Source: Hominisplanchenecus murintestinalis (GTDB taxonomy: Bacteria > Bacillota > Clostridia > Lachnospirales > Lachnospiraceae). Taken from it: a DNA stretch of 64,000 bases. Made by a program: the position numbers and the translations under genes. The stretch lies in NCBI GenBank assembly GCA_004793585.1, contig SRZB01000014.1:1-64000 (forward strand), written 5' to 3'. Positions 54,196 to 62,213 of this stretch are shown here, in pieces; positions within the stretch are counted from its first letter, which is position 1, and each line of letters opens with the position of its first letter. Below the pieces are notes generated by a model that worked only from the letters and a program-made list of their open reading frames with translations, was not told the origin of the DNA and ran no database searches.

Positions 54196-54219
54196 CCCTC
54201 CCAACTTTCATCGGGAGGG
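54196..54219 (-). terminator. Intrinsic terminator of the ugpC/msmK gene
   Basis: The 7-bp GC-rich stem CCCTCCC / GGGAGGG has a 10-nt loop, with TTTTT following on the minus strand. It begins 19 nt after the ATPase stop codon. Confidence 0.88.
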
Positions 54220-54237
54220 CCTATCGCTCTCAAAAGA

Positions 54238-55350
54238 CTAATTTGTGATAACCTTCTCTGTCTCTTTATCAAATACGTGAATCTTCGTAGCATCCAGGGC
54301 AAACCTTACGGTATCGCCTGTCCTTGCCGTGGTCTGCGGATTTACGCGTGCTGTCATATTATATCCTTCTACATCGAAGTATAAGAATACTTCTGCACCC
54401 AGCAGCTCATATACTCTGATTTTAGACTCTATAACAGTATCCGGTGAGGATTTAATGAACTCCTCGGAATCATATACATTTTCCGGACGGATTCCCATAG
54501 TTACAGTCTTTCCTGCATATCCGCCGTCAATCAGCTTCTTTGCCTTGTCAGCCGGAAGCTTAATGCTGAACTCTCCGACAACCAGTTTCACATCGTTTCC
54601 TTTTACCTCAACCTGCGCATCCATAAAGTTCATCTGCGGAGAACCGATAAATCCTGCTACGAATAAATTATCAGGGTAGTTGTACAGGTTCTGCGGCGTA
54701 TCTACCTGCTGTACCACACCATCCTTCATAACAACAATCCTGGTTCCCAGTGTCATAGCCTCTGTCTGGTCATGGGTTACATAAATAATAGTCGCACCCA
54801 GTCTCTGATGCAGCTTCGAAATCTCAATACGCATCTGAACCCTCAGTTTCGCATCCAGGTTTGACAGCGGCTCGTCCATCAGGAACACTTTCGGGTCACG
54901 CACAATGGCACGCCCCATAGCAACACGCTGTCTCTGTCCTCCGGAAAGAGCCTTCGGCTTACGGTCTAACAATTTATCCAAATCAAGAATCTTTGCTGCT
55001 TCTTTTACCATCTTGTCAATCTGATCTTTCGGAACTTTCCTGAGCTTCAGGCCAAACGCCATATTATCATATACTGTCATATGAGGATACAGCGCATAGT
55101 TCTGGAATACCATCGCAATATCCCTGTCTTTCGGTTCTACATCATTTACAACCCTGTCTCCGATTTTCAAAACGCCGCTTGTAATCTCTTCGAGTCCCGC
55201 TACCATACGCAGTGTCGTAGACTTTCCGCATCCTGAAGGACCTACAAAAATGATAAATTCTTTATCCTCTATCTCCAGGTTAAAATCCTTCACTGCTTCA
55301 AATCCGTTCGGGTATGTTTTGTTAATATGCTGTAATGATAAACTTGCCAT
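54238..55350 (-). CDS. ugpC: Sugar ABC transporter ATPase (UgpC/MsmK/MsmX type)
   Basis: This 370-residue protein has Walker A GPSGCGKST (about residue 37), signature LSGGQRQRVAMGRAIV (about 135), Walker B VFLMDEPLSNLDAKLR and the switch THDQTEAM. The C-terminal TOBE/OB regulatory domain (about 240-370) includes IGSPQMNFMDA and the MGIRPENVY motif. In Firmicutes such orphan ATPases serve several carbohydrate importers whose permeases are encoded elsewhere; no permease gene is present here. AGGAGG lies about 9 nt before the ATG, and it is a monocistronic unit with its own terminator. A TATACT -10 near 55,400 is a possible promoter element. Confidence 0.92.
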   Translation of the reverse strand: MASLSLQHINKTYPNGFEAVKDFNLEIEDKEFIIFVGPSGCGKSTTLRMVAGLEEITSGVLKIGDRVVNDVEPKDRDIAMVFQNYALYPHMTVYDNMAFGLKLRKVPKDQIDKMVKEAAKILDLDKLLDRKPKALSGGQRQRVAMGRAIVRDPKVFLMDEPLSNLDAKLRVQMRIEISKLHQRLGATIIYVTHDQTEAMTLGTRIVVMKDGVVQQVDTPQNLYNYPDNLFVAGFIGSPQMNFMDAQVEVKGNDVKLVVGEFSIKLPADKAKKLIDGGYAGKTVTMGIRPENVYDSEEFIKSSPDTVIESKIRVYELLGAEVFLYFDVEGYNMTARVNPQTTARTGDTVRFALDATKIHVFDKETEKVITN

Positions 55351-55566
55351 TTTCCTAACCTCCTAAAATTTTCAACTGCCGTTTAACTGTTCTTAGTATA
55401 CTAGATAACCTGCTTTTCAGCCATACCCGAATTATACAAAGATTTCCTTTTTGGATTGTAAAATATGCTTATGAATGTAGAAATAATAACCCATTTCGGT
55501 AATTCTGCCGAAAATCCCTCAAATACTCTATACAAAATGACGAATGCCGTGTATACTCATAGTATT

Positions 55567-56502
55567 ATGAACTACATTATATTTGATTTAGAATGGAACC
55601 AGTGCCCTGACGGGAAAGAATTCGAAGACCCATCGCTTCCTTTTGAAATTCTGGAAATCGGGGCCATAAAGCTTGACAGCAACTATCATGAACTTGGCAG
55701 ATTCCACGAACAAATCTGTCCCGCGGTGTACACTTCTATGCATGAATACACACAGGATCTCCTTCATATAGACATGGAAAGCCTGAAAAATGCCCGTACC
55801 TTTCCTGAAGCAGCAGCGGATTTCCTGTCCTGGTGCGGGAAACGGGTTCATTTCTGCACCTGGGGCGTCTCGGATCTGTACGAACTCCAACGGAATATGC
55901 GCTATCATGGAATGAAAAATCCATTCCGTGCTCCGCTCCGGTTTTATGATATCCAGAAAATTTTCAGCATCGTTTACGACGACAGAAAAGTAAGGCGCTC
56001 CCTGGAACATGCGGCAGACTTCCTGAAGCTCGAAAAGGGAGAGCGTTTTCATAATGCCTTAAACGATTCTGTATACACTGCCGAAATTTTGAAACGCCTT
56101 CCCAGTGAAACCGTCCTGAAAAATTTTTCCATTGATTATTTCCAGAATCCTAAAAGCCGGAAAGAAGAAATCTATGCTGTATACGACAACTATGCCAAAT
56201 TCGTATCCCGTGAATTTTCCTCAAAAGTCCAGGCCATGAAAGACTGGAAAGTAACTTCCACCAGATGTTTCCTTTGTAAAAAGAACGCCCGCCGCAAAAT
56301 CCGCTGGTTCTCCAACGGAAACGGCAGCTATTTCAGCCTTTCTTACTGTGAAGAACACGGCTGGCTGAAAGGAAAGATCAAACTGCGGAAAGCCGAAAGC
56401 GGAAACTACTTCTGTATAAAAATCTTAAAACTTATCACTCCGGAAGAAGCCGAAGAAGTACGGCAGAAAAAGGACGCCATGAAATGCAAACACAAAAAAT
56501 GA
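55567..56502 (+). CDS. DEDDh 3'-5' exonuclease-domain protein with C-terminal Cys-rich domain
   Basis: The 311-residue protein has Exo I in FDLEWNQ (Asp and Glu at residues 6 and 8), Exo II around WGVSDLYELQ (Asp) and Exo III as HNALND (His-x4-Asp, about 177-182). These mark an active DEDDh nuclease. The C-terminal part (about 230-311) has CFLCKKNARRK and SYCEEHGW, a possible zinc site. The start is put at MNYIIFDLEW because the fold begins there; 34 residues of an upstream extension look non-coding. No Shine-Dalgarno precedes it. Instead a TATACT box lies 9-14 nt before the ATG, so the message may be leaderless. The substrate (DNA or RNA) is unknown. Confidence 0.8.
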   Translation: MNYIIFDLEWNQCPDGKEFEDPSLPFEILEIGAIKLDSNYHELGRFHEQICPAVYTSMHEYTQDLLHIDMESLKNARTFPEAAADFLSWCGKRVHFCTWGVSDLYELQRNMRYHGMKNPFRAPLRFYDIQKIFSIVYDDRKVRRSLEHAADFLKLEKGERFHNALNDSVYTAEILKRLPSETVLKNFSIDYFQNPKSRKEEIYAVYDNYAKFVSREFSSKVQAMKDWKVTSTRCFLCKKNARRKIRWFSNGNGSYFSLSYCEEHGWLKGKIKLRKAESGNYFCIKILKLITPEEAEEVRQKKDAMKCKHKK

Positions 56503-56535
56503 GAAGCCGGTACCAGCCGCCAGCTTCTCATTTTT
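56495..56535. terminator. Bidirectional terminator between exonuclease and integrase-like genes
   Basis: The stem AAAAATGAGAAGC / GCTTCTCATTTTT with a 15-nt loop overlaps the exonuclease stop codon. The A-rich and T-rich arms let it work for the + gene on the left and the minus gene on the right. Confidence 0.85.
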
Positions 56536-56570
56536 CGCTACTCTGTTCAATCCACCCACAATAACATCTT

Positions 56571-57308
56571 TTATACAGTGTGTTTAAAATTATCCGCCAG
56601 TTCTTCCATTTCTGTTAACAGGCAGTCCACTCTCCCATAAAACGCATCATTATTCGTAGGGTTATCCAGCTCGCCATTCAAGTACTCCAGCATATCCATC
56701 AGCTCTTTGATACGCTTCTTTCCCATGCCGTCCTTGTACAAAATATAACGGCTGCGTTCATTTTCTTCCGGCGTCATCTTCTTTAGCACTACTTCTACAT
56801 TGGGCTTTTCACCAATATAACGGTATGTAATGGACGGGGACGCGTGATTTAAAAGATTCTGTAGATAATAAATATCATTAGTCGCCTTATAATATCTCCA
56901 CGCAAAAGTTTTTCTCATTGTCTGCGCACCGATAGAATTCAGCCCCATGTTTTTTCCCACTCCTTTAAATACACGGTAAGCCTGTTCCCTGGAAAGCGCA
57001 GTAGACGAACTTGCATGCCCCTGAATCAGAAATGCATCCGGGTCTTTCCCTTCTGTGAACTCGCGGATAATCTCTTTAAGATCCCTTGGAATATTAAAAG
57101 TACGCCGGATATTTTTCGTCCCGATACAAGCCTCAATCGTATCCTTGTCACGGATATCCTTATTTCTGAACTTTAATATTTCCTGGAGCTGCAGACCCGT
57201 TCCCACACCGATTTCAAACAGGATATAGTACTTGTCATCCACTTTCCTCAGCTCCTGCTTAAACTTTTCCAATGTTTCGTCATCTTTGATAGGCGATACC
57301 CAATTCAT
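56571..57308 (-). CDS. Tyrosine-recombinase-like protein, probably catalytically impaired
   Basis: The 245-residue protein has only the catalytic-domain fold of phage integrases. Box I reads TGLQLQEIL, where the catalytic GLR-x-x-E Arg is replaced by Gln. Box II reads TMRKTFAWRYY, keeping the Arg but with Lys for His, and the preceding H-x-L-R His is absent. The LLNHASPSITYRYI segment keeps the His and the nucleophilic Tyr. There is no SAM-like arm-binding N-terminal domain. No att-like repeats or phage genes are nearby. It starts 3 nt after the carboxypeptidase stop, with AAGGAGG inside that gene, so it is co-translated. It looks like a domesticated DNA-binding relative, not a mobile-element integrase. 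Confidence 0.75.
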   Translation of the reverse strand: MNWVSPIKDDETLEKFKQELRKVDDKYYILFEIGVGTGLQLQEILKFRNKDIRDKDTIEACIGTKNIRRTFNIPRDLKEIIREFTEGKDPDAFLIQGHASSSTALSREQAYRVFKGVGKNMGLNSIGAQTMRKTFAWRYYKATNDIYYLQNLLNHASPSITYRYIGEKPNVEVVLKKMTPEENERSRYILYKDGMGKKRIKELMDMLEYLNGELDNPTNNDAFYGRVDCLLTEMEELADNFKHTV

Positions 57309-57311
57309 GAT

Positions 57312-58952
57312 TTATTCCTCCTTCTTTTCCTCTGAAATGTTCTGTTCTGTTTTTTCTTGTTCCTGACGGTGCTTTTCCAGCCCTGCACGAAGCTCTGCTT
57401 CGATTTCACTGATGGACTTACTGTCAATATCCTTTTCTATCCGTGTGCGCTCTTCCCTTTCTTTTTGGCGCTGTTTTCGGATTTTCTGGGAATTGCGGTT
57501 CCGTATATAAGCAATAATCAGCATCGGAAGCAGCAGGATAATCAAGACCAGCCCTGCCAGAGCTGCTGCAATATCATGTTCATAAATCCAGCTCCATGCA
57601 CGCTCCCATCCGGTCTTTATCGACTCCAGCACCTCTTCTGCCTCTTTTCCAAATCCGGCAGCTTCCGTCTCCGGCTCCATATTATCCGCCGAAAGATCCG
57701 TATTTATCAAATTCCACTCTGGTATTTCAATATCCACCGTATTAAACACCGCCGGAATCTCTCCCACCTGCCAGCCGTTAAATATATAACTAAATTTATT
57801 TCCTCTGCGGAAGGTCTGCTTCACTGCACCCACATCAACGCCCTTTGGAATCGAAACCGCCGCGCTTCCCGCAGTAAAAAGCATAGATTCTGACAATGCA
57901 GGGGCATTCATCACCGCAGCCTTGCCAAATATAGCATGTCCCATAACGTCCTGACGGGTAACACTGCCGTCTGCAACGGGAATCTCTTCCCTCTTAAACT
58001 TTTTAAATCCATAATCCAGAAGATCCTTTGTCTCCCAGCATATTTTATCCGGGCCGTTCGTCCGCATAATAACACAAATCAGCCGCCGTCCTTTTCTCTG
58101 GGCAACTGTGACAAGAGTATTCAACGCTGCTTCCGTAAACCCTGTCTTTCCTCCCAGGCAGCCCTTATAACGAAAGCCTTCCCGAAAAAGCATTTTCTGA
58201 TGATTCACCAGCACATGCTCCTCCCGTACATGCTTGGACTTCGGAATAATATATTCTATGGTCTTCGCAATTTTGGCATACGTCTCGTTTTCCATAGCCG
58301 CCCGCATGATAAGAGCCATATCCCGGGCGCATGTGTAATGATTTTCATTGTGCAGTCCGTGGGCATTCACAAAATGGGTATTGACACATCCCAGTTCCGC
58401 GGCTTTCTGGTTCATCAGCTCTGCAAACCCTTCTTCCGATCCGCCTATTTTTTCTGCTACCGCATTGGCACAGTCATTAGCTGATTCCAGTATAATTCCA
58501 TATAAAGCCTGCTCAAGTGTAATCCATTCCCCCACATCCATCCACAAACGGCTGCTATCTGTTTCCAAGCTGTTTACCGACCACTCAGAAAACTTCACTT
58601 TACTCTTCAGCTTCCCATGCTCAAGCGCTACCAGCGTCGTCATGATTTTTGTAATGCTCGCCGGATATTCCTTCGCTTCCATATTCTTACTATAAAGAAA
58701 AGTTCCCGTTTCGGCATCCATCACCACGGCAGCTTCCCCTTCCACCTGAGGTCCCGCCGGCCAGCCTTCTATGGCATTCGACTCAATAGGCAGAAAATAA
58801 GATTCCGGATACTCCGTTTCCTGTGTCGTCTCCTCTTCTATGTCCTCCGTCTCCTGCTGCTCCGTCGCATATACGGTGTTTATCGGAAATACTGTCGTAA
58901 AAAATACCGATGCCGCAAGTGCATACAAGATACCTGCTTTTTGTTTCTTCAT
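57312..58952 (-). CDS. D-alanyl-D-alanine carboxypeptidase (PBP5/DacF type)
   Basis: This 546-residue protein has a signal peptide and an S11 peptidase domain with all three active-site motifs: SITK (SxxK, about residue 93), SAND (SxN, about 155) and KTGFT (KTG, about 267). A PBP5-type C-terminal beta domain follows (about 335-430). A membrane segment comes next (AALAGLVLIILLLPMLIIAYI, here shortened to LAGLVLIILLLPML), and then a long charged cytoplasmic coiled-coil tail (KIRKQRQKEREERTR). The tail is unusual, because most DacA/DacF proteins end in an amphipathic helix. It trims the terminal D-Ala from pentapeptides. The start at 58,952 follows AGAGGA, part of a conserved two-hairpin leader. 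The integrase-like gene is downstream in the same transcript. Confidence 0.9.
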   Translation of the reverse strand: MKKQKAGILYALAASVFFTTVFPINTVYATEQQETEDIEEETTQETEYPESYFLPIESNAIEGWPAGPQVEGEAAVVMDAETGTFLYSKNMEAKEYPASITKIMTTLVALEHGKLKSKVKFSEWSVNSLETDSSRLWMDVGEWITLEQALYGIILESANDCANAVAEKIGGSEEGFAELMNQKAAELGCVNTHFVNAHGLHNENHYTCARDMALIMRAAMENETYAKIAKTIEYIIPKSKHVREEHVLVNHQKMLFREGFRYKGCLGGKTGFTEAALNTLVTVAQRKGRRLICVIMRTNGPDKICWETKDLLDYGFKKFKREEIPVADGSVTRQDVMGHAIFGKAAVMNAPALSESMLFTAGSAAVSIPKGVDVGAVKQTFRRGNKFSYIFNGWQVGEIPAVFNTVDIEIPEWNLINTDLSADNMEPETEAAGFGKEAEEVLESIKTGWERAWSWIYEHDIAAALAGLVLIILLLPMLIIAYIRNRNSQKIRKQRQKEREERTRIEKDIDSKSISEIEAELRAGLEKHRQEQEKTEQNISEEKKEE

Positions 58953-59025
58953 TCTTTCCTCTTTCTGACGCACTTGCTGCGTCATCTTAATAGATTTGAA
59001 AGCTCATTCAAAACTCTCCATCTGT
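58953..59025 (-). promoter_or_regulatory. Conserved two-hairpin leader, copy B (before the D,D-carboxypeptidase)
   Basis: On the minus strand hairpin 1 is TTTGAA / TTCAAA (58,994-59,011). Hairpin 2 is GACGCA / TGCGTC with loop GCAAG (58,967-58,983). Both are followed by AGAAAGAGGA and the start codon. Over about 75 nt it matches the leader before the antiporter gene at about three quarters of positions, with pairing preserved. Confidence 0.55.
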
Positions 59026-59196
59026 TTTTAAAATTCGTTTTCTTATATCACATATTATTATAGTATATTCCTTTCCCTTTTTCAACCTCTATTTAAACGA
59101 ATGCAGCGTTTCACAGCAGCATCAGCATGGTAAATTGCGGTTTGACATTTAAATGCTCTGGGATATAGCTGTCAATGGTTCACAATCAATTATAAA

Positions 59197-59235
59197 AGCC
59201 GCTGCAGAACATATACAAAATGTTCCGCAGCAGCT
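59197..59235 (-). terminator. Intrinsic terminator of the zinc-ribbon gene
   Basis: A 16-bp stem (AGCTGCTGCGGAACAT pairing with ATGTTCTGCAGCGGCT, one wobble) has a 7-nt loop and TTTTAT downstream on the minus strand. The rest of the gap up to 59,060 shows nothing else I can support. Confidence 0.85.
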
Positions 59236-59246
59236 TCCTTTACCGC

Positions 59247-59831
59247 TTATTCTTCTGTAGTTTCCTGCTCTGACATTTCGTCATGAGGTTCTTCTTCCGG
59301 TTCTGCAGCAGCTTCCTGTTTCGGCTCTTCGTCCGGCTGCGCTTCAGAAACTGTCTCGGCTCCTGATTCTGCTTCTGCATCTTCTTCCAGAATCACCTCG
59401 GCTTCCTTCGCCTCTTTCAGTTCTTCTGCATCTACATCCGTATCCACTACTTCCGGCTCTGGATATTTCGTTCCGCATTCGGGACAGAACATCCCTTTTT
59501 CCGGGAGCTTCGCAGAACAATTCGGGCATACCCTGACATTATCCAGCTTACTGATATGTTCTTTCAGCACGGTTATCCGTTCCTTTATTTCCTCTATCTT
59601 CTGAATTCCCTCTGCCAGAGCTTCTTCAGGGTCGCCATTATGCAGATTACAGTACATTTCACCTATTTCCGCATAAACTTCCTTAAGCTGCCGTTCTTCT
59701 TCTTTCACCTGCATTTTGAGATTGCTGCTTTCCGCCATGTCTTTCATTTTCTTAGCCATACTCTGGCTTGTCTGTGAAATTTTCTGACCTGTTCTCGTTA
59801 TCGTGTTTCCTAAATCATCGATAAATGCCAT
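59247..59831 (-). CDS. Coiled-coil zinc-ribbon protein with acidic tail
   Basis: This 194-residue soluble protein has helical, coiled-coil-prone residues 1-95 (KMQVKEEERQLKEVYAEIGE). A zinc ribbon, CPNCSAKLPEKG followed by CPECGTKY, lies near residues 103-125. The tail is an extremely acidic Glu/Asp/Ala-rich segment of about 65 residues. Such DUF-type zinc-ribbon proteins are common in Clostridia and have no established function. AAGGAGG precedes the ATG. The next gene upstream on the same strand also ends in a zinc ribbon, so the two are probably an operon (30-nt gap). Confidence 0.75.
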   Translation of the reverse strand: MAFIDDLGNTITRTGQKISQTSQSMAKKMKDMAESSNLKMQVKEEERQLKEVYAEIGEMYCNLHNGDPEEALAEGIQKIEEIKERITVLKEHISKLDNVRVCPNCSAKLPEKGMFCPECGTKYPEPEVVDTDVDAEELKEAKEAEVILEEDAEAESGAETVSEAQPDEEPKQEAAAEPEEEPHDEMSEQETTEE

Positions 59832-59861
59832 GTTAAAATCCTCCTTTTTGATTTTATGATA

Positions 59862-60464
59862 TTATGATAATTTCGTCCCGCACATATTGCAGAACGCAAA
59901 TCTGTTACTACATTTCTCGCCGCATGAAGGACAGACTTTGTATTTTTCCCTCCCTGCGGATATCTCTTTACCCGCTGCTGTCTTTTTGCTATGGACAGCT
60001 ACAGGTTCCTTTCCCTCTGATGCCGCGGCAGCTTCTTCCATATGGAACTGTATAATCGGCTCTTTCTGTGCATATACCGGAGTTTCTGTATTCTTTCCCA
60101 GCTCCCCTAAATTCCTGCATGCCCTCAACAGAATCATAATAAATTCAAAAGCTATGCGCACTGCCAGGTTTCCGCCTACCAGCAATACAAGCCCCCGGGT
60201 CAGCTCCACTACGGAAAGCGACATAAACAGCCCGATTCCCGTACACAGGCAGGCCGCCAGTACATAACAGAATTTCAAAACATCCTCTATAATACAAAGC
60301 CTGAAATTCAGAAAATCATACATTCTTGCCAGTCTGCCGGTAAAACGCTTCTCATTTTTCCTGCTCATAAACACAAAGAAAATAACAAACGCGCCTAAAA
60401 CACCAAACACCAGCCCCAATACTTCCATAACCATAGCAAATCCAGCTACACTTACATGAATCAT
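59862..60464 (-). CDS. Membrane protein with C-terminal zinc ribbon
   Basis: The 200-residue protein begins with a hydrophobic helix (VMEVLGLVFGVLGAFVIFFV). Two more membrane segments lie near 65-95 and 100-120, with a basic loop between (SRKNEKRFTGRLARM). A linker leads to a C-terminal zinc ribbon, CPSCGEKCSNRFAFCNMCG. The ribbon is likely cytoplasmic. The start at 60,464 has AAGGAGGGG 7 nt upstream; the ATG at 60,482 would lie before that site. Together with the following zinc-ribbon gene it forms a two-gene unit under a strong promoter that contains a palindrome. Function unknown. Confidence 0.7.
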   Translation of the reverse strand: MIHVSVAGFAMVMEVLGLVFGVLGAFVIFFVFMSRKNEKRFTGRLARMYDFLNFRLCIIEDVLKFCYVLAACLCTGIGLFMSLSVVELTRGLVLLVGGNLAVRIAFEFIMILLRACRNLGELGKNTETPVYAQKEPIIQFHMEEAAAASEGKEPVAVHSKKTAAGKEISAGREKYKVCPSCGEKCSNRFAFCNMCGTKLS

Positions 60465-60523
60465 CCCTGTCCCCTCCTTCATCTATTCCACAGATGCCGA
60501 CTGCTTTGGGCAGCTGTTAGATA

Positions 60524-60554
60524 ATATTATACGACGTATAATATAAAACTGCAA
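60524..60554 (-). promoter_or_regulatory. Promoter with a 21-bp perfect palindrome (candidate operator)
   Basis: On the minus strand TTGCAG (60,554-60,549), a 17-bp spacer and TATAAT (60,531-60,526). The arms ATATTATACG and CGTATAATAT around a single central A (60,524-60,544) form a perfect palindrome covering the -10 and most of the spacer. A dimeric repressor could bind there. By symmetry a TATAAT also exists on the + strand. Confidence 0.65.
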
Positions 60555-60617
60555 TACAATCTTTCCTATTATACAAAATCTTAAGAATAGTTATAATATC
60601 TTTATAAACACTTCTAT

Positions 60618-60660
60618 GCAAAAATTTGAGCCCCTTGTTTCTCTGCAAGGAGCTTAAATG
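60618..60660 (-). terminator. Intrinsic terminator of the AraC-family gene
   Basis: The stem TTTAAGCTCCTTG / CAAGGGGCTCAAA (one mismatch, one wobble) has an 8-nt loop, with ATTTTTGC downstream on the minus strand, 32 nt after the stop codon. Confidence 0.75.
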
Positions 60661-60691
60661 CTTTTCAAAAACCAGCCTGCATTTAAAAAAT

Positions 60692-61339
60692 TCACGTTTC
60701 CAAATTGCCGCGGTATTCTGAAGGTGAGATATGAAGCCATTTACGAAATGTCTCTGCATAATAGCTGGCTCCGTTAAATCCGGCAGCATAAGCCACTTCC
60801 GTAATGCTCCTGTCTGTAGTGCGCAGCAGCTCCACACTGCGGTTCAGCCGATACGCTGTAAGATATGTATTTGGCGTCTGATGGAAATAAACACGGAACA
60901 GTTTACAGCATTTGCTCTGTCCAATTCCTCCCGCCGACGCAATCTGTGAAAGCGATATTTTCTCATGATAATGCTGCTGGATAAAGCCTGTCATATTTTT
61001 AAGTATGGATAAATCACTGGAATACGGCTGCTCTTCACTGTCCGCCCCGGGCATATTTTCATAGACAGACGCCCATATCCAGCTGAAAATCCCCTGTATC
61101 TTCAAAGGAGCTGTTGCTGTATCCCGAAGTCTGTATATCTCCCTGATTCCCCGGATAATATCCCTGTGCCATCCTGAATCTGTAAGTTTTATATAGGGAA
61201 TATTGTTATTGTGAAGCACCGGAGCGGCATAATTCGGATATTCACTCAAAAAAGTATGCAGGATATAAAACGGATATTCCGTATGTCCATAAGGTATATT
61301 TTCCGATTTATCTTCATTCAGTTCTATCCATCTCTTCAT
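60692..61339 (-). CDS. AraC-family regulator with internally deleted sensor domain
   Basis: The 215-residue protein has an intact C-terminal AraC DNA-binding domain: KISLSQIASAGGIGQSKCCKLF, quoted here as QIASAGGIGQSKCCKLF (first helix-turn-helix, about 130-150), then SITEVAYAAGFNGASYYAETFRKW, quoted as EVAYAAGFNGASYYAETFRK (second, about 180-200). Typical relatives have about 290 residues, with an N-terminal cupin. Here the start region (KRWIELNEDKSENI, then FLSEYPNYAAP) passes directly into a segment that normally follows the cupin (VLHNNNIPYIKL). About 75 residues of the barrel, including the usual C-x-W-H ligand strand, therefore seem missing in frame. AGGAGG precedes the ATG. It is divergent from maa. 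Confidence 0.82.
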   Translation of the reverse strand: MKRWIELNEDKSENIPYGHTEYPFYILHTFLSEYPNYAAPVLHNNNIPYIKLTDSGWHRDIIRGIREIYRLRDTATAPLKIQGIFSWIWASVYENMPGADSEEQPYSSDLSILKNMTGFIQQHYHEKISLSQIASAGGIGQSKCCKLFRVYFHQTPNTYLTAYRLNRSVELLRTTDRSITEVAYAAGFNGASYYAETFRKWLHISPSEYRGNLET

Positions 61340-61481
61340 GCTGCCGCCTCCTGTACAGGATTGTTATATATCTAAGCAAAATATTGATATATTTTTTATT
61401 ATTTTAACAATATAATTATAGTACATATAAAAGATGCATGTCAATGGAATCCCACATGGGGAATGAAAGGAGAATTGCTTT

Positions 61482-62078
61482 ATGAGCATGAAAGATAAAA
61501 TGCATACCGGCGAGCTTTATCTGCCAAATGACAAAGAAATTATGACGGGACAGCTGAAAAAATTAGACCGTCTCTATGATTTCAATGCAACCCGGCCGAC
61601 AGAACTTGATAAAAGAGAGGAACTTCTTAAAGAAATGTTTGCTGAAATCGGCGAGGAATGCTATATCGAACCGCCGCTCCACACCAATTTCGGAGGCGGG
61701 CATGTGCACTTCGGAAAAAATGTTTATGCCAATTTCAACCTTACTCTTGTAGACGACACCCACATCTACATCGGCGACTATACGATGATAGGCCCCAATG
61801 TCACAATAGCCACCGCAGGACACCCTATCCTGCCCCAGCTGCGCAGAGAGGCCTATCAGTATAATGCGCCTGTCCATATCGGCGAAAACTGCTGGCTTGG
61901 CGCAGGAGTGATTGTACTTCCCGGAATTACCATCGGGGACAATACCGTTATCGGCGCAGGCAGCGTCGTGACAAAAGACCTCCCGGCAAATGTCGTAGCC
62001 GTAGGAAATCCCTGCCGGGTACTCCGTGAAATCAATGAGCACGATAAAATTTATTATTTCAAAGACAGAAAAATCTAA
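61482..62078 (+). CDS. maa: Maltose/galactoside O-acetyltransferase-type enzyme
   Basis: The 198-residue protein begins with the family's N-terminal helix (KDKMHTGELYLPNDKEI) and continues as a left-handed beta-helix of hexapeptide repeats (IGDYTMIGPNVTI, IGENCWLGAGVIV, IGDNTVIGAGSVV). The catalytic His is in ATAGHPI (about residue 115). It acetylates a sugar hydroxyl with acetyl-CoA, probably a detoxification-like role. The GGAG site is about 10 nt before the ATG at 61,482. The divergent AraC-like gene suggests control, but that regulator appears to have lost its sensor. Confidence 0.9.
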   Translation: MSMKDKMHTGELYLPNDKEIMTGQLKKLDRLYDFNATRPTELDKREELLKEMFAEIGEECYIEPPLHTNFGGGHVHFGKNVYANFNLTLVDDTHIYIGDYTMIGPNVTIATAGHPILPQLRREAYQYNAPVHIGENCWLGAGVIVLPGITIGDNTVIGAGSVVTKDLPANVVAVGNPCRVLREINEHDKIYYFKDRKI

Positions 62079-62098
62079 TCACCTAAAAAAAGACCGCC

Positions 62099-62132
62099 GT
62101 AAGGGACGCTTCTCAAAGGGAGCGCCCCTTAC
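62099..62132 (+). terminator. Hairpin after maa, possible terminator
   Basis: GTAAGGGACGCT pairs with AGCGCCCCTTAC (one mismatch) around a 10-nt loop, 21 nt after the maa stop codon. Only a short TTT follows, so it may be a weak terminator or a stability hairpin. Confidence 0.4.
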
Positions 62133-62213
62133 AGTGCTTTAGAAATTATTTTAACGATTGGATATAATGAATTTCTTAATAGCTCGAAGCAGTTTCCATA
62201 ATCTACCGATGTA

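Noticed and set aside
56571-57308. Integrase as evidence of a prophage or integrative element
   Set aside because: It lacks the arm-binding domain and a catalytic Arg, and no att-like repeats, tRNA gene or phage genes are nearby.
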